Part shown: positions 1 through 6,290 of the stretch, piece after piece
Numbering within the stretch: the first letter of the stretch is position 1
Layout of the letters: each line of letters begins with the position of its first letter
Assembly: GCA_903958915.1 (NCBI GenBank)
Contig: CAJBVC010000512.1
Coordinates: 1 to 10,941, forward strand
DNA length: 10,941 nt
Direction of reading: 5' to 3'
DNA from: an uncultured beta proteobacterium
Lineage (GTDB): Bacteria; Pseudomonadota; Gammaproteobacteria; Burkholderiales; Burkholderiaceae_C
Notes under the pieces: generated by a model
Seen by the model: the letters and a program-made list of their open reading frames with translations, nothing else
What the model was told of the DNA's origin: nothing
Database searches by the model: none
Program-made: the position numbers and the translations under genes

Positions 1-161
1 CCGGGTCAACTCGTTTTCCTGTTCTTCCTTCAACACAATCGTCGGGGCAACTCTCAATTTCTCTCTCCAATGCAAACCGTAGTAGAGCATTGGAGACACA
101 GACTTCTATTAAGGTCCCTCAAGAATCAAACACTACACTAGCAATGGCGAATGGAATTGAA

Positions 162-1736
162 ATGGTGGTGCTTGACGATCATTTATATGGTTGGCAGCTC
201 TTTGCTAGAGTCACCAAATCTATCTTCTGTTCATCAATTTGTTTGCTGAGCACCTTGGTCTCAGCGATCACCCCAGGGGGACTTGTAAGCAGCCAGAACT
301 TTGGCACAGGTACTTCGTCCTCGATGGAGGTAACAATCCAGATCGAGGTGGCCCCACCGAATAGTTCGTCCTACTTTTGGGCACAACAATTCTGGCCCAA
401 TTCGACGCTAGACCACGGCGGCTATTTTGGAATCCAAACGGGTGGGAATATCAATGGTATCAAGCTTGGAAAGATGTTTGTCTTTTCGATTTGGAATGCT
501 GTTGCTGCAGAAGCAGCTACTGGTGCAGTCGCACAGAAATTTGACGGGGAGGGCATCGGCTACTCAATACGAAAAGCCGTTACTTGGAAAGAAGGTACTC
601 CCTATACTTTTCGTCTGGAAAAAGATGGGGCACTGTGGTGGCGACTAAGTGTCGCGGGTGAGTTGATGGGTCGCATTCAAATTACTCAAGACGTTCAGCT
701 ACAGAATGGTTTCTTAGCGTTCACAGAATATTTTGCGGATGTTCCATCTTGTAACAGTGTGCCTTATGCGAAGGCTATTTTTTCCCCAATAACATTCAAT
801 GGGGTGTCCCTTCTCGCAACGGACAGTACACCATACGGCAATTGCATCAGCATAGCAAAAGGTTCTCTCAAATCAGGTAGCGCTGTACACGAGGTAGGTT
901 TGTCGCCGCCAATCTGTACCCTAACTGCATCATCAGCACTAATCATTAATGGGGACTCGTCAACTCTGACAGCTAGTTGCAACCCTTCAGCCACGTCCTA
1001 CACATGGGCAGGCGGCAATTGTGTCGGTGTTACTGGGGCTAGTTGCTTTGTGCGGCCAACGACGACGACAACCTACATGGTGTCGGGTATCAATGCGAAT
1101 GGCACGGGTGCTGCTGCGAACGCGACGGTGGCGGTCTCCAATGCCAACTCTTTGAATCTGACTTCCGGCTGGAACCTTTCTGGCAACAGCGTGAACACGC
1201 CACTGACGGTCGCCACGGCCTTCGGCAATGTGGCAAATGTGACGAGCGTGTGGAAATGGAACTCCACAGCAACGAAGTGGGTTTTTTACAGCCCCGAGCA
1301 GTCAGATGGTGGCGCAGCCTATGCGACATCCAATGGTTATGAGCCCCTGACCACCATCAACGCTGGCGAAGGCTTCTGGGTCAATGCCAAACAAGCCTTC
1401 ACGACACAACTACCCTTCGGCACGACTATCGCGGCATCGTCATTTAAGAATCTTCCCGCTGGCTGGAGCCTTGTCGCCACGGGAGACAACCCCACTGCAA
1501 AAGGTTTCAACATCGAAGTTAGTAGCACACCGCCCTCGCCGGGTGCGGTACCGAACAACGTGGTCAACTTGTGGGCTTGGGATAGCACGTCAAACAAGTG
1601 GTATTTCTACGACCCGAGTCTCGATGCAACGGGAGGCACCGCGCTTAAGGACTACATCAACACAAATGGCTACCTCGATTTCGCTGCGACCAACAAGACA
1701 CTTGGGCCGGGAACAGGCTTTTGGGTGCGTCGCTAG
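162..1736 (+). CDS. Secreted multidomain protein: DUF3472-like, Ig-like and tandem C-terminal GWNL/GFWV modules
   Basis: The protein is probably exported; its biochemical role is unknown. From the ATG at 162 it has 524 residues. Residues 1-35 form a signal peptide with hydrophobic core IFCSSICLLSTLVSA. Residues about 40-225 resemble DUF3472: YFWAQQF, GGYFGIQ, FVFSIWNA, FDGEGIGYS and WKEGTPYTF match the spaced pattern I recall for that family. Residues about 249-328 form an Ig-like domain (CTLTAS, TLTASCNPSATSYTW, TTTTTYMVSG) with paired cysteines. Residues 331-426 and 427-524 are two copies of a module running from GWNL/GWSL through W(K/A)W and KW.FY.P to GFWV. The same pair ends the convergent RCC1 protein. 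The start is uncertain: TTG at 90 and ATG at 144 are in frame, but only 162 has a GGA-type site about 8 bases upstream. The first 1 kb is visibly more A+T-rich than the module part, which suggests a mosaic gene. Coding status is firm; domain names are moderately sure. Confidence 0.85.
   Translation: MVVLDDHLYGWQLFARVTKSIFCSSICLLSTLVSAITPGGLVSSQNFGTGTSSSMEVTIQIEVAPPNSSSYFWAQQFWPNSTLDHGGYFGIQTGGNINGIKLGKMFVFSIWNAVAAEAATGAVAQKFDGEGIGYSIRKAVTWKEGTPYTFRLEKDGALWWRLSVAGELMGRIQITQDVQLQNGFLAFTEYFADVPSCNSVPYAKAIFSPITFNGVSLLATDSTPYGNCISIAKGSLKSGSAVHEVGLSPPICTLTASSALIINGDSSTLTASCNPSATSYTWAGGNCVGVTGASCFVRPTTTTTYMVSGINANGTGAAANATVAVSNANSLNLTSGWNLSGNSVNTPLTVATAFGNVANVTSVWKWNSTATKWVFYSPEQSDGGAAYATSNGYEPLTTINAGEGFWVNAKQAFTTQLPFGTTIAASSFKNLPAGWSLVATGDNPTAKGFNIEVSSTPPSPGAVPNNVVNLWAWDSTSNKWYFYDPSLDATGGTALKDYINTNGYLDFAATNKTLGPGTGFWVRR
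1152..1733 (+). repeat. Two tandem C-terminal protein modules of the DUF3472-like protein
   Basis: Copy A covers about 1152-1440 and copy B about 1443-1733. Both follow one pattern: a GW(N/S)L start, then a VTSVWKW or VNLWAWD strand, then TKWVFYSP or NKWYFYDP, then an NGY motif, then GEGFWVNA or GTGFWVRR. Copy B ends the protein. The copies are diverged at DNA level, so this is an old protein-level duplication rather than a recent DNA repeat. Confidence 0.75.
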
Positions 1737-1884
1737 AGAACAGCCTTTCGTTCTTTCTCTTGAAAACTTTCGCGTCTGGATGATTCAGAAGAACGAGCAT
1801 CTTTCGCAAATGAGTTTCAAGGCTCGCCGCCCCAGACTTAATCCCAACAATTCGCCCAGATGCGAAAGTGTCTTTCACGTACAT
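1657..1884 (-). CDS. Small hypothetical ORF (75 aa) with strong Shine-Dalgarno
   Basis: I do not recognise this product. The ORF starts at ATG 1884 and is preceded by GGGAGGA (1891-1897), six bases from the start, one of the best ribosome binding sites in the window. It lies 83 bases beyond the stop of the RCC1 gene on the same strand and could be read from the same transcript. The first about 49 residues lie in the gap between the two convergent genes and are basic (e.g. FKRKNERLF). The last about 26 residues are antisense to the end of the DUF3472-like gene. There is no signal peptide or membrane segment. It could be a real small gene, the 5' remnant of a longer gene whose 3' part was replaced, or a chance ORF. 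Confidence 0.4.
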   Translation of the reverse strand: MYVKDTFASGRIVGIKSGAASLETHLRKMLVLLNHPDAKVFKRKNERLFSSDAPKSLFPAQVSCWSQRNRGSHLC

Positions 1885-1890
1885 TAGTGT

Positions 1891-1897
1891 TCCTCCC
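1891..1897 (-). promoter_or_regulatory. Strong Shine-Dalgarno of the small ORF
   Basis: On the minus strand this reads GGGAGGA, followed by six bases and then ATG at 1884. Its quality is the main reason for treating the 75-codon ORF as a candidate gene. Confidence 0.45.
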
Positions 1898-1967
1898 TGG
1901 GAATCCGAATTGACCCTGGTCAGCCGTCAAGACTCAAAAGCCACGCCGCGAACTCACGCTAGCTTCG

Positions 1968-4900
1968 TCAAGGTCTATTTACCCAAAATCCCACCCCATT
2001 GCCCAAAGTCTTGCCACTGCTGCTGAAGTCTTGGTATCCCTGACTGCCAATGTATTCACTCAATGCTGTACTGCTCTGCGCTTCTAGACTTGGCGCATAG
2101 AAGTACCAATTTGAACGAGCGTTGTCCCAGGCCCACATCGATGTTATGTTGACCGGCACCTGACCGGCCGAGAGTGATGTCGTACTCAGGCTGTTGTTGA
2201 AGTCTCTGGCCGAGATCGGACTGGCGGTGGACACCAGGTTCCAGCCGTTGACCAGGCTGGAATGGCGCAGATAAACACCGCTGCCGCTCACCAGCCCCAG
2301 GTCGGCCTGGGTCTTGGCGTTGACCCAGTAGCCGTCGCCAGGATATATGTTGGCCAGCACGTCGTAGCCCTGCTCTGCCGCGTAGCTTTGCAGCGCGGCG
2401 GGGCTTAGGTCAGGTAGGTACAACTGCCATTTGGCCGCTGAGCTGTCCCACTTCCATACCGAAGTGACTCTGCTGGCATCGCCAAACTTGTCGGTAACCG
2501 CGATTGGCTGGTTCACCGGGTTGCCCAGCAGGTTCCAGCCGGGAGCCAGTTTGAGTTCTATGCTGATGCTGCCACCAACCTCGCAGGAGCCATCGGTGCT
2601 GGCACCAGGAATGGTCGCCACGGCGCGGATGTTGCCGTTACTGACCATATCTTGCGCATTGCTGCCGTAGCCGACGCAGAAATTGGCACCTTTGAGAAGG
2701 GAGGTGTCGGTCTTGTCGAGGATGGTTTGGGCGGCCATCTGATCACCCATGACACCGGTAGCGTACGGGAGCAACTGCCCATTGACAACCGTTTGCCAAC
2801 CCAGGGGAGTGAGTTGCACCAGTACAAAGCCACCGGTTCCTGCCGTCGCACCCGGATTCGAGCGCGCCGCCATGGCGTTGGTCTTGCCCCTGCTTGCACC
2901 CTGCACCGCAGCTGTGGTACCAAGAGAGCCGGCGGGTACTCTGGCGGTGATGAAGACCGCGCCGGGTTTGCCCCTATCGGCGGGGTTGAAATTGATTTTG
3001 TTTGCCACTGTGGCAAGGCTGTCCGACACCCCACCCGATGCTGCCGTAAAGAAAGGAACACTGAGGGCCGGTGGGATTCTTGAGAATCCTTCCGAAATCA
3101 AATTGAGGAAGCCGTCGGAGCCCGGGTTTACCACCAGCACGGGAACACTGCGTTGCGCCAATGCGCCATCACCTATCTGACCGAAATAGCTGGCTCCAAA
3201 CGAAAGTACCGTGCCGTCGGCTCTTAAAGCGAGCGCGTGCAAAGCGCCGGCACTTATGGCCGCAAAAGTATCACTGCCTGAGCGCGCAGCTTCGGCGCGT
3301 GATTCGAGCTTACCGTCGCCCAACTGCCCGTCGTCACCCGAGCCCCAGGCCCACAGACTGCCGTCCTGGCCCAGGGCCAAGCTGCTGAAGTAGCCGGCCG
3401 CAATGGCCTTGATGGGCGGCAACCCGGCAATCAGGAGCGGTGTCTTGACCTGCAGTTCCGCACTCGGCCCGACCTGCTGGTAGCCGTTGTCGCCCCACGC
3501 CCAGACGCGCCCCTGGCTGTCCAATGCCATGGAATGGTCACCCGAGGCAGAAACCGCCGTGATGTTGGTCAGCGAGGTCAGAACACGCGGTGCTGTGGCT
3601 TGGTTGTAGCCGTCGCCGAGTTGGCCATAGCCATTGGAACCCCAGACCCAGACCCGCCCCTGCAGATCAAGCCCAAGCATGTGTTCAGAGCCGACACTCA
3701 CGTCGGTCAAGGCGGGCAAGCCGGAAGCCAAAGCGGGAGTGCTGCTGCGGTAGACGCCTTCGGGCAGGGTGAGTTGCCCGCTGAAATTGGAACCCCAGGT
3801 CCACAGCCTGCCATTGGCATCCAGCGCGGTGCTGCTGCCGCCCCCCGCGGCGACACGCCGAATGCTTGTCAGCCCCAGGACTGTCACCGGCCCGGTGCGA
3901 ACTTGTGCGTCGCTCGTGTCGCCGAGCTGGCCGTCACCGTTGTAGCCCCAGGCGCGCACAGTGCCATCACCCAACAAGGCCAGCGCGTGGTAATTGCCGC
4001 TAGCAATATGCGTGGCCGTGCCCAGTGCGCTCACGCCAACCGGGACCGATTGACTGATGCGCACGCCATTGCCCAGTTGCCCCACCGAGTTGTCCCCCCA
4101 ACCCATCAGGCGGCCGGCAGCATCAATGACCAGCGTATGGTAGTAGCCCGTAGCAAACAGGGTGATCGGTCGGGTCACTCCTGCCGGTGGCACAAAGACC
4201 AGATCGGCCGGCGATGAAACGCTGCCGTCACCGAGCTGACCTAAAGCATTGTCACCACTGGCCAGAATCCGGCCGTCGGTCAAGGTCACGACCAAGTGGC
4301 TATCGCCCAGCCGCACCTGTGCGCACAATCCAGGTAGCGTGGTAACGCGGGTGGGCTCTTCATAACGCCGGTAGAAACCCCAGACCCACAGGCTGCCATC
4401 CGCCAACACCGCAGCGGCACCGGACGGCCCAGCTGCAAAGCTGCGAACCTTGCCCTGTTGCTCCAGTGCGCCCAGGTACAGCGGTGACGAGCGCAAGGAC
4501 GACGCGGTGTCGCCCAATTGGTAGGTATCGTTATCGCCCCAACTCCACAAGCGGCCCGCGTTGTCCAAGGCAAAGCTGCTGTCGAGGGATGCATCGATGG
4601 CTACGATAACCACGTCGGGAAGTGGAAACTCCACCGTCACGGGCAGTTTTCGAGTGCGCCCGGTGGAGTCGCCCAGTTGACCGCTGAAGTTGGCTCCCCA
4701 GGACATCACCCGGCCGTCGCGTGTGAGAGCCAGGCTGTGCGCCTTGCCGGCGCGCACATCCACCACATTGTCCAGCTGCAACACCTTAAGCGGGACCTTG
4801 CTGACCTCCAAGTCCGAGTCCCCTTGACCCAGACGCCCATATTCGTTGCTACCCCAGGCCCATACCACGCCACTGCTGTCGACCGCAAGGGAGTGTCTCT

Positions 4901-5285
4901 CGCCCCCGGCCACTGCGACGACGGACGAAAGCCCGACCACCTTGACGGGCGAGCCCCTGGTCGTCACCGACCCGTCACCCAACTGTGCGTCTGTGTTGCC
5001 GCCCCATGCCAATACGCTGCCATCGCGCAGACGTGCCAACGAGTGGTAGCTACCCGCTGCCAAACCCACCACGTTGGCGGAATCAGCCAGTGCTGCAGGT
5101 GCTGGCGTGGTCAAAAACAGTTGGCGTCCAGAACCCAATTGACCATAACTGTCATCACCCCAAGCGTAAACCTTGCCATCACGGGTAAGTGCCATGCTGT
5201 GGTTGGCGCCGCCCGCGACCTGCGGCGTTGCACCCCAGGCACACCAACTCAAGGTCCACACAAACAAGATCGCCAGAAGCTGCAT
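1968..5285 (-). CDS. Secreted RCC1-repeat (double beta-propeller) protein with tandem C-terminal modules
   Basis: A large exported protein of 1105 residues; its binding partner is unknown. I chose the ATG at 5285 over the longer frame starting at 5411. It has GGAG six bases upstream and begins directly with a signal peptide (MQLLAILFVWTLSWCAWGA). Residues about 20-715 hold 14 RCC1-type repeats of about 50 residues, each built on A.G..HS.AL, DG.V.AWG and GQLGDG. Fourteen repeats suits two seven-bladed propellers. Repeat 6 (near 4400-4350) is degenerate and lacks GQLGDG. Residues about 720-910 form a separate segment (PYATGVMGDQ, GANFCVGYG) resembling a module I recall from other betaproteobacterial secreted proteins. 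Residues 911-1105 are two GWNL/GFWV modules like those ending the convergent gene, and the protein stops at GFWVNRP. RCC1 proteins are mostly scaffolds or binding platforms; a surface-binding role here is inference. Confidence 0.92.
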   Translation of the reverse strand: MQLLAILFVWTLSWCAWGATPQVAGGANHSMALTRDGKVYAWGDDSYGQLGSGRQLFLTTPAPAALADSANVVGLAAGSYHSLARLRDGSVLAWGGNTDAQLGDGSVTTRGSPVKVVGLSSVVAVAGGERHSLAVDSSGVVWAWGSNEYGRLGQGDSDLEVSKVPLKVLQLDNVVDVRAGKAHSLALTRDGRVMSWGANFSGQLGDSTGRTRKLPVTVEFPLPDVVIVAIDASLDSSFALDNAGRLWSWGDNDTYQLGDTASSLRSSPLYLGALEQQGKVRSFAAGPSGAAAVLADGSLWVWGFYRRYEEPTRVTTLPGLCAQVRLGDSHLVVTLTDGRILASGDNALGQLGDGSVSSPADLVFVPPAGVTRPITLFATGYYHTLVIDAAGRLMGWGDNSVGQLGNGVRISQSVPVGVSALGTATHIASGNYHALALLGDGTVRAWGYNGDGQLGDTSDAQVRTGPVTVLGLTSIRRVAAGGGSSTALDANGRLWTWGSNFSGQLTLPEGVYRSSTPALASGLPALTDVSVGSEHMLGLDLQGRVWVWGSNGYGQLGDGYNQATAPRVLTSLTNITAVSASGDHSMALDSQGRVWAWGDNGYQQVGPSAELQVKTPLLIAGLPPIKAIAAGYFSSLALGQDGSLWAWGSGDDGQLGDGKLESRAEAARSGSDTFAAISAGALHALALRADGTVLSFGASYFGQIGDGALAQRSVPVLVVNPGSDGFLNLISEGFSRIPPALSVPFFTAASGGVSDSLATVANKINFNPADRGKPGAVFITARVPAGSLGTTAAVQGASRGKTNAMAARSNPGATAGTGGFVLVQLTPLGWQTVVNGQLLPYATGVMGDQMAAQTILDKTDTSLLKGANFCVGYGSNAQDMVSNGNIRAVATIPGASTDGSCEVGGSISIELKLAPGWNLLGNPVNQPIAVTDKFGDASRVTSVWKWDSSAAKWQLYLPDLSPAALQSYAAEQGYDVLANIYPGDGYWVNAKTQADLGLVSGSGVYLRHSSLVNGWNLVSTASPISARDFNNSLSTTSLSAGQVPVNITSMWAWDNARSNWYFYAPSLEAQSSTALSEYIGSQGYQDFSSSGKTLGNGVGFWVNRP
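1971..2555 (-). repeat. Two tandem C-terminal protein modules of the RCC1 protein
   Basis: Copy A begins at LKLAPGWNLLGN (2555) and copy B at about 2263. Copy A carries VTSVWKWD, AKWQLYLP, QGYDVL and GDGYWVNAK. Copy B carries NGWNLVST, ITSMWAWD, NWYFYAPSLEA, GYQDF and GFWVNRP. Copies A and B align with copies A and B of the convergent gene at 1152-1733 in the same order. This suggests the pair moved or duplicated as a unit. Confidence 0.75.
3140..5240 (-). repeat. Array of 14 RCC1 propeller repeats (coding)
   Basis: Each unit of about 150 bases encodes a blade with the order hydrophobic strand, A(A/S)G..HS(L/M)AL, DG(R/S/T)V.(A/S)WG, then GQLGDG. The clearest units carry WAWGDDSYGQLG, LAWGGNTDAQLGDG, WVWGSNGYGQLGDG and WAWGSGDDGQLGDG. 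The recurrent sequence creates long open frames on the opposite strand, which I treat as shadows. Confidence 0.85.
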
Positions 5286-5396
5286 ACATCGCTCCAGTAA
5301 AGTCTTCTCACCCACCATAGGCATAAAACCCGCCCAATCTGTTTTCAGGCACTTCGGCAGGGCGCCCTTGCACGCAGGCGCACTGCATGCTTTGAA

Positions 5397-5426
5397 ATCG
5401 TATTCTGACATTTACCCCGCCGCCAA
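5397..5426 (-). promoter_or_regulatory. Candidate sigma-70 promoter of the RCC1 gene
   Basis: On the minus strand, TTGGCG (5426-5421) and TACGAT (5402-5397) are separated by 18 bases. Each matches its consensus at about 4 of 6 positions. It would give a leader of about 100 bases before the ATG at 5285. The match is weak, and no other site in the upstream region looked better. Confidence 0.22.
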
Positions 5427-5490
5427 ATGCCCCGCCCTGAACGCCTCTTCAATACCGAGTAACCTGACCAGTCGCTATGGGCGAAACGCA

Positions 5491-5550
5491 TACGCTCTGA
5501 TTTTGATAGCTGCTTGTGTCCATTCCATGTGATCGACACCGGTTGATTTT
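5491..5550 (+). repeat. Degenerate Comamonadaceae-type intergenic repeat
   Basis: The core TTTTGATAGCTGCTTG is followed by GTGTC and, 14 bases later, GACAC, then GGTTGATTTT. This has the layout of an intergenic repeat I recall as frequent in Comamonadaceae, where TTGATAGCTGCTTGCGC is followed by a GCGC-type inverted repeat. Here the inverted arms have changed together (GTGTC/GACAC), consistent with a conserved hairpin. The family assignment is from memory. Confidence 0.4.
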
Positions 5551-5572
5551 CACGCTTTATGGCGAATATTTA

Positions 5573-5594
5573 TCCGCATCAATAGGGATGCGGA
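5573..5594. repeat. Perfect 8-bp hairpin
   Basis: TCCGCATC (5573-5580) and GATGCGGA (5587-5594) pair perfectly around a 6-base loop. There is no U-tract on either side, so it is not a typical terminator. It could be an operator or RNA structure. Confidence 0.5.
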
Positions 5595-5824
5595 CTTCAA
5601 CTGTGGATGAGCACGAACAATCAGTCAGTGACCGCAAGGTGTTCGGGGTGACGGATAAGGAAGCTCGCACCGAGAAGCACGGTTTGTGGGCAGACGCTGA
5701 TCCGATAGCGCCTTGGGATTTCAGGCAAGAGCCGCAGCAGATTTGGACCGGCTTTCACATCTCAGGTTGAACTACAATAAATTGTGTGTATTCCCATTGC
5801 GCAACAGAAGGGGCACATTTAGAT

Positions 5825-5848
5825 TTGACGGTATTCTTGACGGTACTT
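5825..5848 (+). repeat. Tandem 12-bp direct repeat
   Basis: TTGACGGTATTC is followed at once by TTGACGGTACTT, so 10 of 12 positions match. Short direct repeats of this kind can occur next to recombinase genes or attachment sites, but no recombinase gene remains here. Confidence 0.5.
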
Positions 5849-5957
5849 TCAAAGATGTATTTTTAGAAACGTAGTGTTGACGAGGGGTTTTGGCTAAATT
5901 TCGATCCCTGACGGTGCACGAGTTGGTGACTTCGTAACGTATCAGTCACTCTCAATA

Positions 5958-5988
5958 CCCGCGTGGCTTATGGCCACAGCGGGTTTTT
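5958..5988 (+). terminator. Rho-independent terminator
   Basis: CCCGCGTGGC (5958-5967) pairs with GCCACAGCGGG (5973-5983), with one bulged base and a five-base loop TTATG, and is followed by TTTTT (5984-5988). This is a textbook intrinsic terminator for plus-strand transcription. No recognised plus-strand gene lies upstream of it, so it may end a small RNA or the transcript of a lost gene. It would also shield the glycosyltransferase gene from read-through. Confidence 0.75.
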
Positions 5989-6035
5989 GTTGTCTGACGT
6001 GGTCTCAAGCGATAACATGCCATACCGCCAAGAAG

Positions 6036-6150
6036 GGTGATTTGTGCTTTATCAAGCAGATCACCAAAAGCACCGCCTAGCAGCCCATAACATCGCGTCC
6101 TGCGGTACATTTTGCTTTTGGACCTTGTCATCAAGGTCTCATGAAATGAG
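6036..6150 (+). other. Cluster of three short hairpins upstream of the glycosyltransferase
   Basis: Hairpin 1 (6036-6065) has GGTGAT/ATCACC closing an inner GCTT-TATC-AAGC. Hairpin 2 (6121-6138) has GACCTTG/CAAGGTC around TCAT. Hairpin 3 (6138-6150) has CTCAT/ATGAG around GAA. The cluster sits between the terminator and the gene, so it could be part of a structured leader or small RNA if transcription starts upstream. I do not match it to a known riboswitch. Confidence 0.35.
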
Positions 6151-6195
6151 CTGGTCAGCGGGCCAATCCACTTCAAACAACTTATGAGGCGTCGG

Positions 6196-6223
6196 TTATC
6201 AAAGTGTTCACGCATCAAATAAT
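6196..6223 (+). promoter_or_regulatory. Candidate promoter of the GT41 gene
   Basis: TTATCA (6196-6201) and AATAAT (6218-6223) are 16 bases apart, with 4 and 5 of 6 consensus matches. Transcription would start near 6230, about 60 bases before the ATG, leaving room for the AAAGG at 6274-6278 as the ribosome binding site. Confidence 0.3.
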
Positions 6224-6290
6224 AGTTGCGGCTGCGGCATTTTTTTGCTTATTGAATTTCTGTTGCCTACTTTAAAGGTAGCTGCGCATT

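Larger units (their letters stand above)
5427..6195. other. Gene-poor intergenic region with repeats, hairpins and a terminator
   Basis: About 770 bases separate the divergently transcribed RCC1 and glycosyltransferase genes. I see no convincing gene. An 84-codon frame at 5516-5770 starts with GTG inside a family repeat, lacks a ribosome binding site and resembles nothing I know. The stretch holds the degenerate repeat at 5491-5550, a hairpin at 5573-5594, a 12-bp tandem repeat at 5825-5848, a rho-independent terminator at 5958-5988, and hairpins at 6036-6065 and 6121-6150. It may contain an unrecognised RNA or decayed mobile DNA. Confidence 0.5.

Noticed and set aside
1748..1796. Inverted repeat TCGTTCTT / AAGAACGA as a shared terminator of the convergent genes
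   Set aside because: The arms are only 8 bp with a 33-base loop, the extension is imperfect, and no U-tract follows on either strand.
3534..5300. Long plus-strand open frames (227 and 260 codons) opposite the RCC1 gene
   Set aside because: They lie wholly antisense to a repetitive, G+C-rich gene whose repeats keep the opposite frames open. They have no family resemblance and the composition of shadow frames.
5516..5770. 84-codon plus-strand ORF upstream of the RCC1 gene
   Set aside because: It starts with GTG inside an intergenic repeat, has no ribosome binding site, runs through a hairpin and resembles no family I know. An inner ATG at 5588 has no properly spaced site either.
5885..5925. 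tRNA-like T-loop TTCGATCC
   Set aside because: The bases flanking the loop do not pair as a T-stem, and no acceptor or anticodon arms could be placed around it.
5952..6218. 88-codon minus-strand ORF
   Set aside because: It runs through the antisense of a strong terminator and all three hairpins, has no recognisable family, and is likely chance.
6245..6273. TTGCTT - 17 bases - TACTTT as promoter of the GT41 gene
   Set aside because: Transcription would start at about 6280, after the ribosome binding site, which makes a working leader unlikely.
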